Shown here one piece after another: positions 11,204 through 24,200 of a DNA stretch of 64,000 bases. The notes beneath the pieces were generated by a model. That model made no database searches, was not told the DNA's origin, and worked only from the letters and a program-made list of their open reading frames with translations. The translations under genes and the position numbers were made by a program. Where the stretch lies: the NCBI GenBank assembly GCA_034687125.1, contig JAQGBZ010000182.1, forward strand, positions 1-64,000, in the 5' to 3' direction. Every line of letters begins with the position of its first letter. The first letter of the stretch is position 1. The stretch is from Neelides folsomi. Its lineage: Eukaryota; Arthropoda; Collembola; Neelipleona; Neelidae.

Positions 11204-12522
11204 TAAGGAAAAGTTTCAATTCCATTAACCTTATTCTAAATGTAGGATAATAAGAATTTTGGAGAAGCATTATGCGACACGCTGTTCCTATTCAATGAAT
11301 TTAATGGATCTGCTGTATTGTTGTATTATATTAAGCCTGTGAAACATCAAAGCACACATTAATTTCTTTAGTGCATTAGCGACATAGCATATCAAATACC
11401 ATACATCTACCATACCATGTATCATATAAATACATATGTAGAGTACTAAATTAATACACATATTATCATTACCTATCTATCTATGTATGTATGTAGTGAT
11501 GTAGTAAACATGAAATGTTTGTATACAGTAGCTTTCAGGTAATCTCCATTTGGGTTGGAAATTTTGCTTTAGTATTTCATTATTCATTAACCTAATATTT
11601 GTTATATGTTATCAAAGCACACCATTATTATTTAATTTTCAAAGATTTTAAAGTTAATATAATTTGATGAAAAATTTAATCAAGTAATCATTAGTCAATT
11701 AACTAATCACTTAATTAATATCATTAGACACAATAATTTAATTAGGATACTTAGGATTGTGATAATCTAATTAAAAATTTATATAAAGTACTTATAGGAA
11801 TGCACGTAGGTAAGTATGTGCAGGTAGATACTATAGTAGGTGAATTTCCTTAAAGGTATCAGTATTTTAATGAAAAAGTTGATACCATGCACGGATATAG
11901 TGACCCATAAGATAATAAATTTAAGACTGTTAATTAATTACTTGAATTTGGCTAATTTCGTAGTTCGATTCTTGTTAAAAAATTTAGAAAAAACCGGCAT
12001 CATACTTTAGATAAGAATATTGTAAATTATTCAGACGAATTCGGTTCAAATTCATTAATTCTCTGGGTGAGTAATTAGAGTCAAATGTGACCTCTTTAAC
12101 ATGATGTTCATGCGTCATTCTGAACATTTGAATTAGAGTGAGTATAGTAGTGACTTTAGTCCCGTTTCTAATCAGATAAAATGTCCATGAAGGTTCCACC
12201 TGTCTCGCATCTTCAGGCAGTTTTATCTTCCATAATTTACTTTTTAGTTTTTGCGAAATGTTCCGACTGCTTCTCAAATCGGAGTACTCAACTTGAGTGA
12301 TGTGAGATAAAGTTATATCACTTTTCTATGAATAAAATCGTGATTTACATACTTTTTGAAAGAGTTTAAAGGTAAGTATTTTTAGGCATTCTATAGTGTT
12401 TACTGCACCTATATTATTAGGTCGATACTCTAAATAATTTGCAAATATAAATAGGTAATAGGTAGTTCATATTATGCAATAGTATTATAAAATTCACATG
12501 TACTAATAATGTATACCTAGTA
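11204..12522. other. AT-rich intergenic region with one unexplained open frame
   Basis: This is low-complexity AT-rich DNA with a short CTAT/GTAT microsatellite near 11472-11495. An open frame of 97 codons lies on the minus strand at 11984-12277 and can be extended upstream without a stop for several residues (VEYSDLRSSRNISQKL). Its product contains KLWKIKLPEDARQ and HVKEVTFDSNYSPREL and looks more protein-like than the other chance frames. I do not recognise it. There is a weak acceptor upstream, but no partner exon is seen. It may be a gene fragment or chance. Confidence 0.3.
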
Positions 12523-13061
12523 CTACCCGATAAAGTGTCCGACTTTGTTTTTCAAATTTTAGAAAAACTATCTACTTTTATTTAAAGAGTAGTATGTCAA
12601 ATTGAAGCCTAATGTGTAGCAATTAATGTATGATATCACTTATTGGAAAATATATCCCTAGTTCTAAACAACCGAATGAAGTATCAGGTTCAACATGCCT
12701 CTTGCAAAACGAATTCGTTCGATTATATAAAACTACCACAATTTAGCTAAATAATTTTTCAGGCGTTCTAAATTAGAATACCGTTTTAAAAGACCATCAG
12801 CATGAACATATTCCTTGGTAAAACGTAACCAAATCAAACAATATTTATCGTTATATATCGAATATCTCAATAGCTGATTTTACCCATTCGACCACTATTT
12901 GAATTTCTTTGTCTTGTTTAGTGACCAACAATTTATATTTTTGGTGTTCTTTGGTTTGTCTTACATGTTCTGGATATTGTTAAACGGGTTCCCCATTATT
13001 GGGTGAATGTGGATGATTATAGAAAATTAAAAATAAGAAAGTCGGACACTTTATTTGGTTG
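12523..13061. mobile_element. Short non-autonomous TIR element with TA target site
   Basis: The left end is CTACCCGATAAAGTGTCCGA and the right end, reversed, is CAACCAAATAAAGTGTCCGA; both continue CTTT. Both ends abut TA (12521-12522 and 13062-13063). The outer flanks are CCTAG and CTAGG, so the empty site would read CCTAGTACTAGG, a perfect palindrome. The 539-bp interior has no intact transposase. A short minus-strand stretch (WLRFTKEYVHADGLLKRY) may be relic coding sequence. The TA site and TIR style suggest a Tc1/mariner-type deletion derivative unrelated in sequence to the element at 9573. Confidence 0.88.
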
Positions 13062-15239
13062 TACTAGGTAGAAGGTTAACACTAAATGTAAGACAAAAAC
13101 AATATACAATACAGATAGACATAACTTCATAAGAAGCTAATCCTTTTTGAATGGATAATGTGATGAATGTGAATAAAAAAATTGAGCCAAACATGCGTGT
13201 GGGTTTTAAGAAATTTTAAATTACTTTAGAAAGCATTGAAATTCCATGCTTGCGAATCTCCCATCTTACATTGTATAGCTTGTTAAGGTAAGCAATTAAT
13301 TAAGGCAATATTATGTGAAATTTCAGGAAATGAATTCACCTGCCTTGTAATTATAGATTTTATCGCTGAAAGTATGGGATTGAAATGAATCACATATTTA
13401 ACCCTACACACTCTTGGCATTCGGTCAATTTGACTAAAAATAATTGCTCGGAATCATGGTTTGAAAAGAGAAGTCAACTGACGACCCACGACCACTATTA
13501 ACCTTCGCTCTTCAATGAATCCTCAACATCCTCCACCCACGTCCTGAAAAGATTTTGATATTTGAGAACTTGAATCAGTAACAAAATTCAAAAAGGGGCT
13601 TTTGTTGATCTATGGATTTTTCAAGTCAAACTATTCAGAGCATAATTCAACTCATACTAAAATAGTTTCAGTATAACGGATGGTTTTCATCTTCATAGAT
13701 CTCCATGATATGATGTAAACATACTTTTGAAACATGCCTGATATTGGTTAAATGTTAAATTTGAGTCCAAAGGCAATAATAATTTCTTATACATAATATA
13801 CAATATACAAATACACATATAGGCAATACCTTATTATACTATATTTATATAATAAATAAATACATAAAATATACAAAAGCTTCATTATGTATATTTATTT
13901 TGTTTTTGGTTAGGATTGGGTTTGGGTTAGATAAAGAATCAAAATGACCTTAAGATCATCATAAATATGTTCGAATGACTTATGTAAAAAAAATGGAATA
14001 TTAGTAACGGATATAATATATGTAGACTTACCCTTTACAGATACATACATACATTTATCCAATATCGTCTCAGACATCTTTGTATGGAGAAAGAAGACGA
14101 GATTTGGAGTGAAGTTTTCCAGAGAAAAAATGAGGACGGGCGGTGGTTTGCATACATTGAGGCCGACTCGGGGGATTTAAATGATTTGTTTCCACTCATT
14201 CATTTACGTCTATGTCTCTCTCTTGGTGAATCTCAGCTAGTGTGGAAGGTCAATCTAATCGACTACACTTTGTCTTCCTTTCCTATCTCTGTCTACGACA
14301 TGGTGTCTTCAACTTCAATTCAATTCAAACAATCTTCATCCCCACCCGCCGGCTAAATTTTCTCTCTTTAATTAAAATATCGAGTTCAAAACTTCATTCA
14401 TTTCTGTTTGACGTTTTTGATTGAAGGATCTTGCCGTTGGGACTTTCCATAGGTATGTTAGTTATCAACCTATAAGTCATAAAATGAAAAGGCATACTTA
14501 GGTATTACCTATTTATTGCATATTTAAAGTCATATTTACTATGTATTTGAATATTACATATAATCTATTACTTATGTAAATGTATAAAATATGGTACATA
14601 ATTCTAAGCATCTTGTACAAGGTTTTATTGCGATCGCAATTAAAAATATTATTAAGATTAAAAAATCATTAAAGTTGGTATAGGTAAATCATAAAAGCTA
14701 CCAAAAGTCTATTTAGAAAATCTTAATGATCTACTGAAATTGTGAGAATATAAAAATATACAGATTTTATATGCAATTATATGTTGAAAATTAGTTTTCT
14801 TTGATTGGTAATATTCCTACATATTATATCTTAATTAATGATTCCACCATTCAAAGGTTCATTCGATCAATAGTGTGTGTATATTGTCTGAGTCTCGGCG
14901 CAATAAATAGTTAGTAGGGGATGTTCGTAAAAGTATTAACATACATATGAAAATGATTGATCATTATGATATGTATATACTTAAATGTGTATTTTGTATG
15001 CCATGATGATGGATAGTATAATTTGGAAAACCAAAAGAAATAATGAAAAGGTAATTAATGAAGCAGAGAAAGTGTCAGTTAGCTGAGTAATGAAGTTTAA
15101 TTCAACGTTACAATTTGTAAAACATATATAAGAGTATTGAACTTGGGCGGCCAATTAAAAAAAATATGGTACTGGGCAAATATAATTCCTCAAAATTGAA
15201 AAAGAAGATAATTAGGAGTGTTAACGTTCATAAGCAAGG
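13062..15239. other. Gene-free intergenic region
   Basis: Mostly AT-rich with simple-sequence patches (ATACATACATAC near 14040). A 90-codon open frame at 14084-14356 (+) shows no family resemblance, and I treat it as chance. Nothing else is supported. Confidence 0.55.
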
Positions 15240-18200
15240 TAAGCCCTTGTGCTCGAGTATTAATTCCGTTAATTTATCGAGAATTCCCTCACATTCAAAA
15301 TAGTGTAGTTTGCACAAGGACGGTCGAGTGGGTTCTCAATTCGGTTTGGGGGGAGAGATAGGGAAGGAGAGGATTGAGTGAGTGGAAATTATATGAAAGT
15401 GAGGCGAGATAGCGAAAATCCCCGAGCCTCCCCGATTCCCCGCGAACCGCTACGTTCCGTGTGGGGTTTGGGAAGTTTCAGTTTCTGCAGTCAGTCGATT
15501 CCCAGCTTCCTCTCCCTTTGTTCCTCGCCACGAAGTGGCAGTCGACTGTATAATAGGGGATAATAGAGTCAACCGAGATACCTCCCATTCTCCATTTACG
15601 CCAGATTACTTTTCTTAATTTCTCTTCCCTTTCGTGAAACCATCCGCGGAGTGGTCCCAGCCTCGTTACCCTGATCATCCAAATACTTACTATTTGATAT
15701 CATTTCCTAATTGTAAACTTATTAAAAGATAAAATGTGATTGGCGGGAGGTTGTGAGATCCTGGGCCCAGAAGCCGCATGAGACCGAGTCTAATTAAGGA
15801 ATCTTGCAAATAAAGTGAAGTCAAAGGAGGAAAGAAGAAGAGTCAAATCAAAAACGTGTCTGCGGCCTGTCAGATTCCTCCTCTTTATATCAAACTGCAC
15901 TGACTTTGTTTCTCTTTCTCCGAGTTTTAGAATTAGGGGAAGTGGAAGTGAGCTGATTAAATTATAAATCTCTCCTCTCCAAACTTTCTCCCTCCACTGG
16001 GATAATTAAAATGTAAACTATGTAGGCTGAGATTAGAAAAAATTATATAACCGTCGAGCTTCACTGCAACGCAAACATATCAAATATCATATCAAGTCTA
16101 CGTTCAACACTCTGCACGTCTGCACATATCATATGATAAAATCAAAGTTTAATTGTAGGTTTTCTATGTATTCTACATAAGTGTAATTCTATTAGGTAGG
16201 GAGGGAACTTAAACTGTTGACATTACACTCTGTCAGGTGAGGCGAAAAGTGAAGAAATTGAAGAGGATAAATGGACAAATGTATCGGATGTCTGAAGTGA
16301 AATAATAAAGTAAGAATCACCTGCTTAGTCCTCGTGCCGAGTGCGAGAGGGTTTCATGTGCCATAAAAGAAAAGAGAGTCCTTTTCGCCAAGAGGTAATA
16401 TAGCGACTCGCCCCGCATTTCTTTCCCTCTCTTTTCGCGAATTCCATTTCAATTTTTCAATCCGAATTTCCACAGTGTCCCAGAGGAATCAAATGCCAAA
16501 TACCCCTAACGCAATAAAAGACCAGAGAGACATTGACACGAGGTGACAAGAACCGTGAAAGAAGTTTCAAAGGTTGCGATGAGGAAATTAACCCCGAATC
16601 TCATCAAGCTGCCCAAGAAAATCAGCCTCATATGGTGAGTTCTTTTACTTTCCTTTCTCCTATTGAAAGAAAACACTTTTCCTTCGCTCGCTTTCAAATG
16701 TAATTGAGAATCAATTTATGATGTCTCGTATGTCCAAATGGTTGACAAAGACGACTATTTTTCTTGACTAAAGTCTAAGAATAAGAATATAAGATATAAA
16801 ATCGTTAAAGAATAATACATTGCGCGAAGCCAGACATTAATAAATAGTCTGCTGTACCCATTATTTTCTAGGTTGTTAAATAAATATTTATTTTTCTATA
16901 AACCCTCCTCCGTGTTCGAAGGAGAAACCAAACATCTACACACATTCATGAATAAATCCCGGATTTGATTCTTTTGTGTCTCGTTGGCCATGGACATGTT
17001 GTCAACACTGCGGGCTTTGGGCCAGAGAGATTAACGAGGCGCGAAGACGAGCTCGTTACCGCAGTTCGACCAATATTTCCTATTTCCCCAAATATAATAG
17101 GGAGAGAATTGGGCCGAAGAGGAGAAGGATGAATCGATTAGCAGCCAATTAGTGTCAAGTCTTCGGTCTGATGCCATGAAGGATGAAGTCCTCGCTCGTA
17201 ATAATATTCCTCCCATCCATCTCCCTTTTCTCCGTCACCTCCTCCTTTGAGAGGTTCCAAGGGTTGGAATGTGAGTGTGTGCTTGTGCATGTGTGTGAGT
17301 GCGATAAAGACTCGTGTGCAGGTTGTATGAGAAATGAGGTTAGCTGGAAAGCCAGATTCAAGATCAGATCCGACGGCTCTCTCTCTCCCGAATCTTTTAG
17401 AGAGAAAATCAAATAAGGGAGAGAGTAACCAGTCACTCATTCAACAGATCCCATTTGTACCAACGAACGTTTCCACTCAACCTCTCCCTTCAACTCGGGA
17501 ATCCCCTCAAAGAGAATTCATTCCTCAGTGATCCACATGTCTGGTCGCTAATTTGGGAAATTGTCACTCGATTTCTACTCCGTCCTCCCTCGCTATTTCA
17601 TTATTTTACTTTACCCAAGTTCTCTTGTCTGTTGACACAGAAGGTCCCAGCGGCCCGAGTCCCATCGACTCAAATGAAAAAAACTCTTTCATTTCTCATA
17701 CAAAGAGATTCAAAGTAAACATTTGAAATCCAAAAAATTAGTGGAGCGGGAGAATTTTGCAAGTGAGAGTTTGGAGATAACTCAGGGGTTGTTAGTCCAC
17801 TCCTCAGGTTAAAGACTTGATTTAACTTGGCCCATTTTTTTCTTCGGAAAGCCTAATGAGAGGGGAAGGGGAAAGAAAGGAAGAGATTGGAATAGCGATA
17901 GCCATTTGCATAACATTCGTAAAGGAGGGGTCTTTAGGTCGGAAGATAATGGTCGGCAGTGTTTATACATTTGCCATTTCGTCGTCGAGTTGAGATAGAT
18001 GGGGGCGTCGCGGAATCGCAATTCATCCGTATCATGATCCGATTACCAACTTTTACCTTATCCAGGTCCCACAAACTTTCTATGTTTGTAAGTAGACTCA
18101 TTTTATGGCTTATTTGGCCGTGGCTTACCCCTGGTTTCCTAAAGGGAATTCGGGTGACCCTCTGGGCCCCCTTATAAACTTATTTAGTTTACACTAGTAC

Positions 18201-21200
18201 AAACAACAAAAGTTTTATTCCAATTGAGCTTTCGAATCTCAATGTGTTCTCACGGACTTTCCCTACCTTTGCATGTGTAAATATTCGATTGGATTTAAGT
18301 ATCTAAATATGTGCACACATGTTCATAGCACATTCAAAGGACTTGCTATACATTTATGTACATTTATACATAGCTTCAAATCAGACTTGGACAACCTTAT
18401 TACCCCAAAGTAAACTTACTTGAATTGAATGAAATGGCCTAACTCTATAAGTCTAAAACTGAATTAGACTTGGAAGTTTCAAGGAAAAGAAATGGGTTAT
18501 CTCCATTATCATTCCCGTGAGTAACTTTGGGTTTGACACTTCATGCAAAGCTGCGATTAACCCAAACCCTGTGTCCCACTAACTCCCAAGTCAAAGTCAT
18601 AAGAAAATAGTTCCATTTAAGCCAGTACGTGGGATTCCATCAATATCCGAGGTAAAATGGAATCACTCTCAAAACTATTATTATCCAACGAGGAATCAAT
18701 GAGCTAAAAGTTAAAAATCGCTCGAATTCTCCAAATTCATTCCTTCTCAAGTTATTGAATCGTTTATTGAAGTCAATATAAATAAATATGTACCTATGTA
18801 TGTACTGCTACGTAATAAATACGGGCATACACCTCACGACCGACCATCGATCAACTCTATAAGGTATTTATTACCAATTCCCTCAATCTATTCCCACATT
18901 GCATGTTTTTTCAAAACCACTTTTCTCTCATTGAGACTAAAACTCGACTAGAGAATTTTTTATATTCATAATATGTATTGCTTCGTTGACGTTCACCTGG
19001 ATTTAAGACTTTCTCTTATTCTTTTAAACTAATATTCCCTATGGGCTCCAAAGTACTCAAAGTAGAATTTCCTTGATGTACTCTTTAATATTATAACTAC
19101 AGAGAAAGGGAATACAGGGCAAAGGATAATGTATAGAGCCAGGACCAAAGTTCTTAATATTTCTTGAAGGGTTGGTAAATTTTTATAAAATCTCCTTTTA
19201 TAAATTGTACTTATAGAGGGGCGAACGCGTAATGCATACTCATGGTGTATTTATATAAGCTAAAGGGAATGTTGAGGAATCGTCTTCAATTGCGTTCCAT
19301 GTCTATTCTCCCCTTTACTCCCTCGGTTCGCTCTTTGAGCAATCAGGTTAGGAATAAGGATCAGAATCAGAATCAGCATTTATCTTTGGCCGAGGCATTC
19401 CGAACCTCCTAGGAGAAGAAAAAGGATCAGGAGAGAGAGAAAGAAAGAACGGAGATCTATTATAAAGGGACGAGTACATAAGAGACTCCTATTTATTAAC
19501 TCATGAAAAGAATACAAATTTGGGGGAGAGACCCCCGTTCAAGCTAAATGTTAGCACAAATGTTTGGAAGCGGAAACAAGGTTCCTCCTGAGGAATGAAG
19601 AAAGCAACTGGAAAAAGCAGTGAAAGAAACCAAGCCCATCGATTTTAAGTCAATCATAGGCCCAATCGGTTGAAAAATCCTTTCGGGCACCCACAAAGGC
19701 GGATTTTGTCTCAACTGTGTGAAATCCTTTGAAGCTTCTTCTTTTCTTCCTCCGAATCGAGTGTCATTGCTCGAGGTTGGGCTGGGAGGGAAGGAGGGAA
19801 GCGATGTGATAAGCCAGGAGCTTTCCCACGATACAATATAAATACAAACATGAAGTTGGTGTTCATAATATGATAAGGATGAAGATGAGGGTAACCTACT
19901 GCTCTCATCCCGTTTAGCCCCTTGTCCTCATGAGTGGAGAGCTCACGAGGGGATTAGATATCAGAAGAGAAACGAGAGAATATTACCTTCACATTATCCA
20001 TCTTCCTCCTCCTCCCGTTTAATATAATGGATGGAAGCATTATATTATTCATTGTGGATGGTTGAATATTCTGGGTCTGGATGCAGCTGGGAAACATATA
20101 CTTAGCTTGCTAAATATTCTAATACGCATTTACCCCTTATTTTATCCTCTTTTGCAATATTATAAATTGAGCAGGGTTCACCAGAATGGGATAATCTATT
20201 GTATGTATACTTAAACGGAGAGTGTTATAGGGAAGGAGCTCTTAGCTCCTATTCTCCCCTAATGCTTCAGATGAGAGTCGACTGACGGAGTAAAGTATGG
20301 CAAGCATCTCTCTTTGTCTCTCCACCCAATTGTGGGGAAAGTGAAAGTAAACGGAGAAGTGGAAAAAGCCGATGGGAACGTGGGAAGGAGAAAAGTGGTT
20401 TGCCATTTCGGCTCAGATATCACACATAATATTCTTATTCTCATCGATCTCGGGCGGAATGGGGGGAAAAATAGAGGAGCAGAAAATCAAGTGAAGTCGG
20501 CTATCAATTCTTTATCTTTTCCTTCCCCCCGCCTTCAAATTTTTTAAGAGCTTTGTAATAAACCCCTTCCAAACCTGCGTCTCCTATTACATACTTTGAA
20601 TGTATAATTTTATTCAACTCTGGGAATCTTAGAATATTTCAATTAAATTATTTATATAAAATGATTAATTATTCATTAAGTGTACATTAAAGGTTTTTAT
20701 TTATTCATATGGGATGCATCATGTTAAAATTTTATTCATTTCAAGACATCAAAGCGCTATTGGTAGTTATTAAAGGAGTGCTTAAAGTGAAAGCGTTTTG
20801 ACTTTTATAAAAAAATAAGTTAGTGTGGGCATGAGGTGAAATCCAATTTTTTCATTTTTCCTGAGAGGGAAAAAGGTCAAAATTTTTCTCCTCGAGGATT
20901 CCACCCTCGTTGGTCGTGAATGGATGGTGAGTGTAGTTATGCGGCAGAAGATGGGAAGGAGTTTGAAGATCCGCGAACTTGTCTTTGGCGAGAGCGGGAA
21001 GGAGGGAAGTATAGGATGAGTTTGCGTACCCTTGTCCTACAAACTATCGATCGCATTTCTTCCCATATACTCATAAGTACACTTACTCCACTCCTTTGCT
21101 AACTAAGGGCTTGAGCGGTCTGTATGCGTTCTGGTCGCTTCTCAAAGTGGCCCATGCAATCTTCTTCAGAGATTGGGCAAAGGACGTAAAGTATGTACAT

Positions 21201-24200
21201 ACTGTTAAGGAAAGAGTCTATATGAAATTGATAGTTGGATCTTCCACTTCTTTTTGTTTGTCCTCACAAATCCAAATGTTATTTTATTTCATCTAGAATC
21301 TTTCCCTTCTTGTACTAAAAAAAAGAAAGCGGAGGGATACCGAAGGAGACTCATAATCCTCAAGAAGGACCCTCACAGTCGAAGCACATATTGCCGTCTG
21401 GGTCTTGAGCCCCACATGCGGTGCTCTCAGGGAGGACTTGGAATTTCCATTACAATTTCATGTGTGAATAATATTGGGAGAAAGGCTTTGTTTAGCTAGA
21501 ATTTTGAAATCAAGAGATTTTCTAACATGCGAAATAGACTGTAAAGTTCACAAAGACCCAGAATTATTACACTTCATTGCGTAGGTCGAAATATTTATTT
21601 AGACCTGGCTAGTTGACTATTTATTACAGTATTACAGATTTACTGTTTGTAAAAATTGGTCTAATTCGTTGGTCCCTTTGTAAAATAAATATCATTCAAA
21701 AGTATTGCATATAGTTATTTAGTTGTACAATTGTATAATTTTATTCAAAGCAATGTTAATTTTTAATTTAACCTATGAAATGAATTTAGTAGAATTTGTA
21801 CTTAAAGTAATAAATGAATATAAAATAATTAAAATACAATTATCTGTCTTTAGTAATTGTAAAATTATGTAGATGTGTATTCATTTAATCGGATATTGAT
21901 GAAATGATTAGAGGTTTTATTACTTTTAAAAATAAATAGCACGGAGTTTATAGTCAATTTACTGCATATTAGAAAAACTATTTTACAAAATGTCGCATGC
22001 AGTCAGGAAATATTTAGTCGGACGCAACAATTTATGTTCTTTTGTAATATTGCATACACCGCATATTTGACAATAATTTTAGGTTTAATTAAGGACCGGA
22101 AAGACAAGTAAATTTGTTTGCCTATTGCCTAAAGACAAAAGAGGAGCTGATTCGAGTTAATCTCTTTGATCGCTGACTCCTACCATAGATGTATTCATGA
22201 ATACTTAGTAGAAATCATACATAATCCATGTTATGCACTTTCTCCTTCCAGCTATTTGAGTTTTGAGTCTAAAAAGAATGTTTGATCCCTCGGGTGAAAT
22301 GGTCTGTAATGATTTTTCAGGATTACTATTCCTACCATAAAATATAAAAAGTGTAGAGAGTTTGAATGCAGTTTAGATTTCCAATGTGTAAATTTTTCTT
22401 GGAAGGATGCGACGAGTGAGAATAAAGCCGTTTGAGCCTCCTACAAATCCAAAACTTCTATATACATATACCATACATATATGACTTCAAGATCGATATT
22501 GGGAACTGTCTTAGAGTACTTTCCATTTCAACCCAAGATACACATTCTGTTGAAATACATAGCAAACGTATGTCTTAAAAAAGTGCCAGGAGGCATGAAG
22601 TCCTCGTGAAATCGCAATGGACAAATGAAGAACTTGACAAGGGAACATAAAAATCAGCTCTTTGTTCAATATGTAAATTAGTCATTCCGTATTTCGTAAG
22701 AGTTCACAAAGAATGTGTGTGCAAAGCCTCTTAATCGTAATATTCTTGCGTAAGAGAAACTCGTACTTCAATTCGTTTGTTCAACTTTCAACTTGTATCT
22801 TTTTGTGAAAGCAATGAAAGAGTAAATTATGGTTATATCGTTTGCCAGCTCTGGTTATACACATAGGAGAGAAATCCCATTTAAGTCGACTATATAATAC
22901 AGAGTACTATTAGGTATGTAATATAATTCTACGACGCGACTCGCCGGTACGTGCTAGTACGAAGGGAGTTAAATCAGGGAATCTTGGACTATCTTCATTA
23001 CGGCCGTACTCACAGTGGGCGGAGGAGGGATGAGAGCAGAGAGAATCCACTCTTTTCTCCGACACTTTCCATTAGGATAACAAGGGCTCTTTGAGTTCCT
23101 TAATTGGATCACTATTTTACTTCCTATTTATTGCCCTCTTCCAATTGGCATATTGGGGAAAAGCTCTTGCCAGTGTCCTTTTTACGGAACGACGATTCCC
23201 TTTAATTGAGTGAGTGATCGAAGGGACACCTCTTTGACATCAATTTCCCCAGCATGAAAAATGGAACAGGCTCCCACGCCTTGAGACCTTTTATGATCAT
23301 TAATGCCGCTAAGGTCCGCCAGTCCCATTTAAACTCCAATAGAAGAAGTGTTAAGATTGCCTAATTATTCATGAGCCTTTACGTGTGGAGTATGGAGCGA
23401 TTCTTTCTCGAACACTTTGGAGCTGAACCATGTCTTCCCCCTTTGAATACATTGATATATTTTCTTCGTGTTGAACAATATTTCCGTAGTAGACCTAACC
23501 CCGGATTGAGATATATTCATAGTTAGTGTGAAAAATGGAGAAGATTGTAAGGTTTGAAAGCTTCGTTTAATAATCTCTTAAAGTGAGAGGTGGAATTAAG
23601 TATTTCTTTACGGCAAAACTCTCCTTTTATTACTTGATGGGAAAATGAAAGAGACATTCTGAAAGATGTCATTCAGACAAACTCCAGTTCTCATCTCATA
23701 AACTTCAAATTGGGAACGAAAGCCTTTAAATAAATTAACAGTGTTCCAAACTCCCGTTCTCTTCGCATTTTCCACATAAATAGGAAAAGACAAAGGAGAA
23801 TTTTTAAAACCCTTTAACAATGGACCGATGAAAAGGAACTTTGCCCAATTTATATTTATTACATGTAGCGTATTACAATTATAAGCCAAACTTAAGTTAA
23901 TCATAACTTACCTTTAGGAGAAACTTTGGCCATTATAATTCACCTACTCTACAACAAGTATGACCAATGTCTTTATAGTCTCATAGGTATACAGTTAAAG
24001 GTATCAAATATTCTCATACATAAATTACTTATGCATAAATAAGTTAGTAATTACGGAGAGGTAAAACAGAGAACATGTCTCAGAGACTAATTTATCAACT
24101 TTCTCTCTCACATTGAGACCCATACTGATAAATACATGCTTAAATATATCTCGCTCAAATAAATTTGAATGTATACTATACATTGCCATATAGTCAAGAA

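Noticed and set aside
17031-17718. Cluster of overlapping 60-100-codon frames on both strands
   Set aside because: The less AT-rich composition lowers the stop-codon frequency. The frames overlap each other, lack splice context and show no domain.
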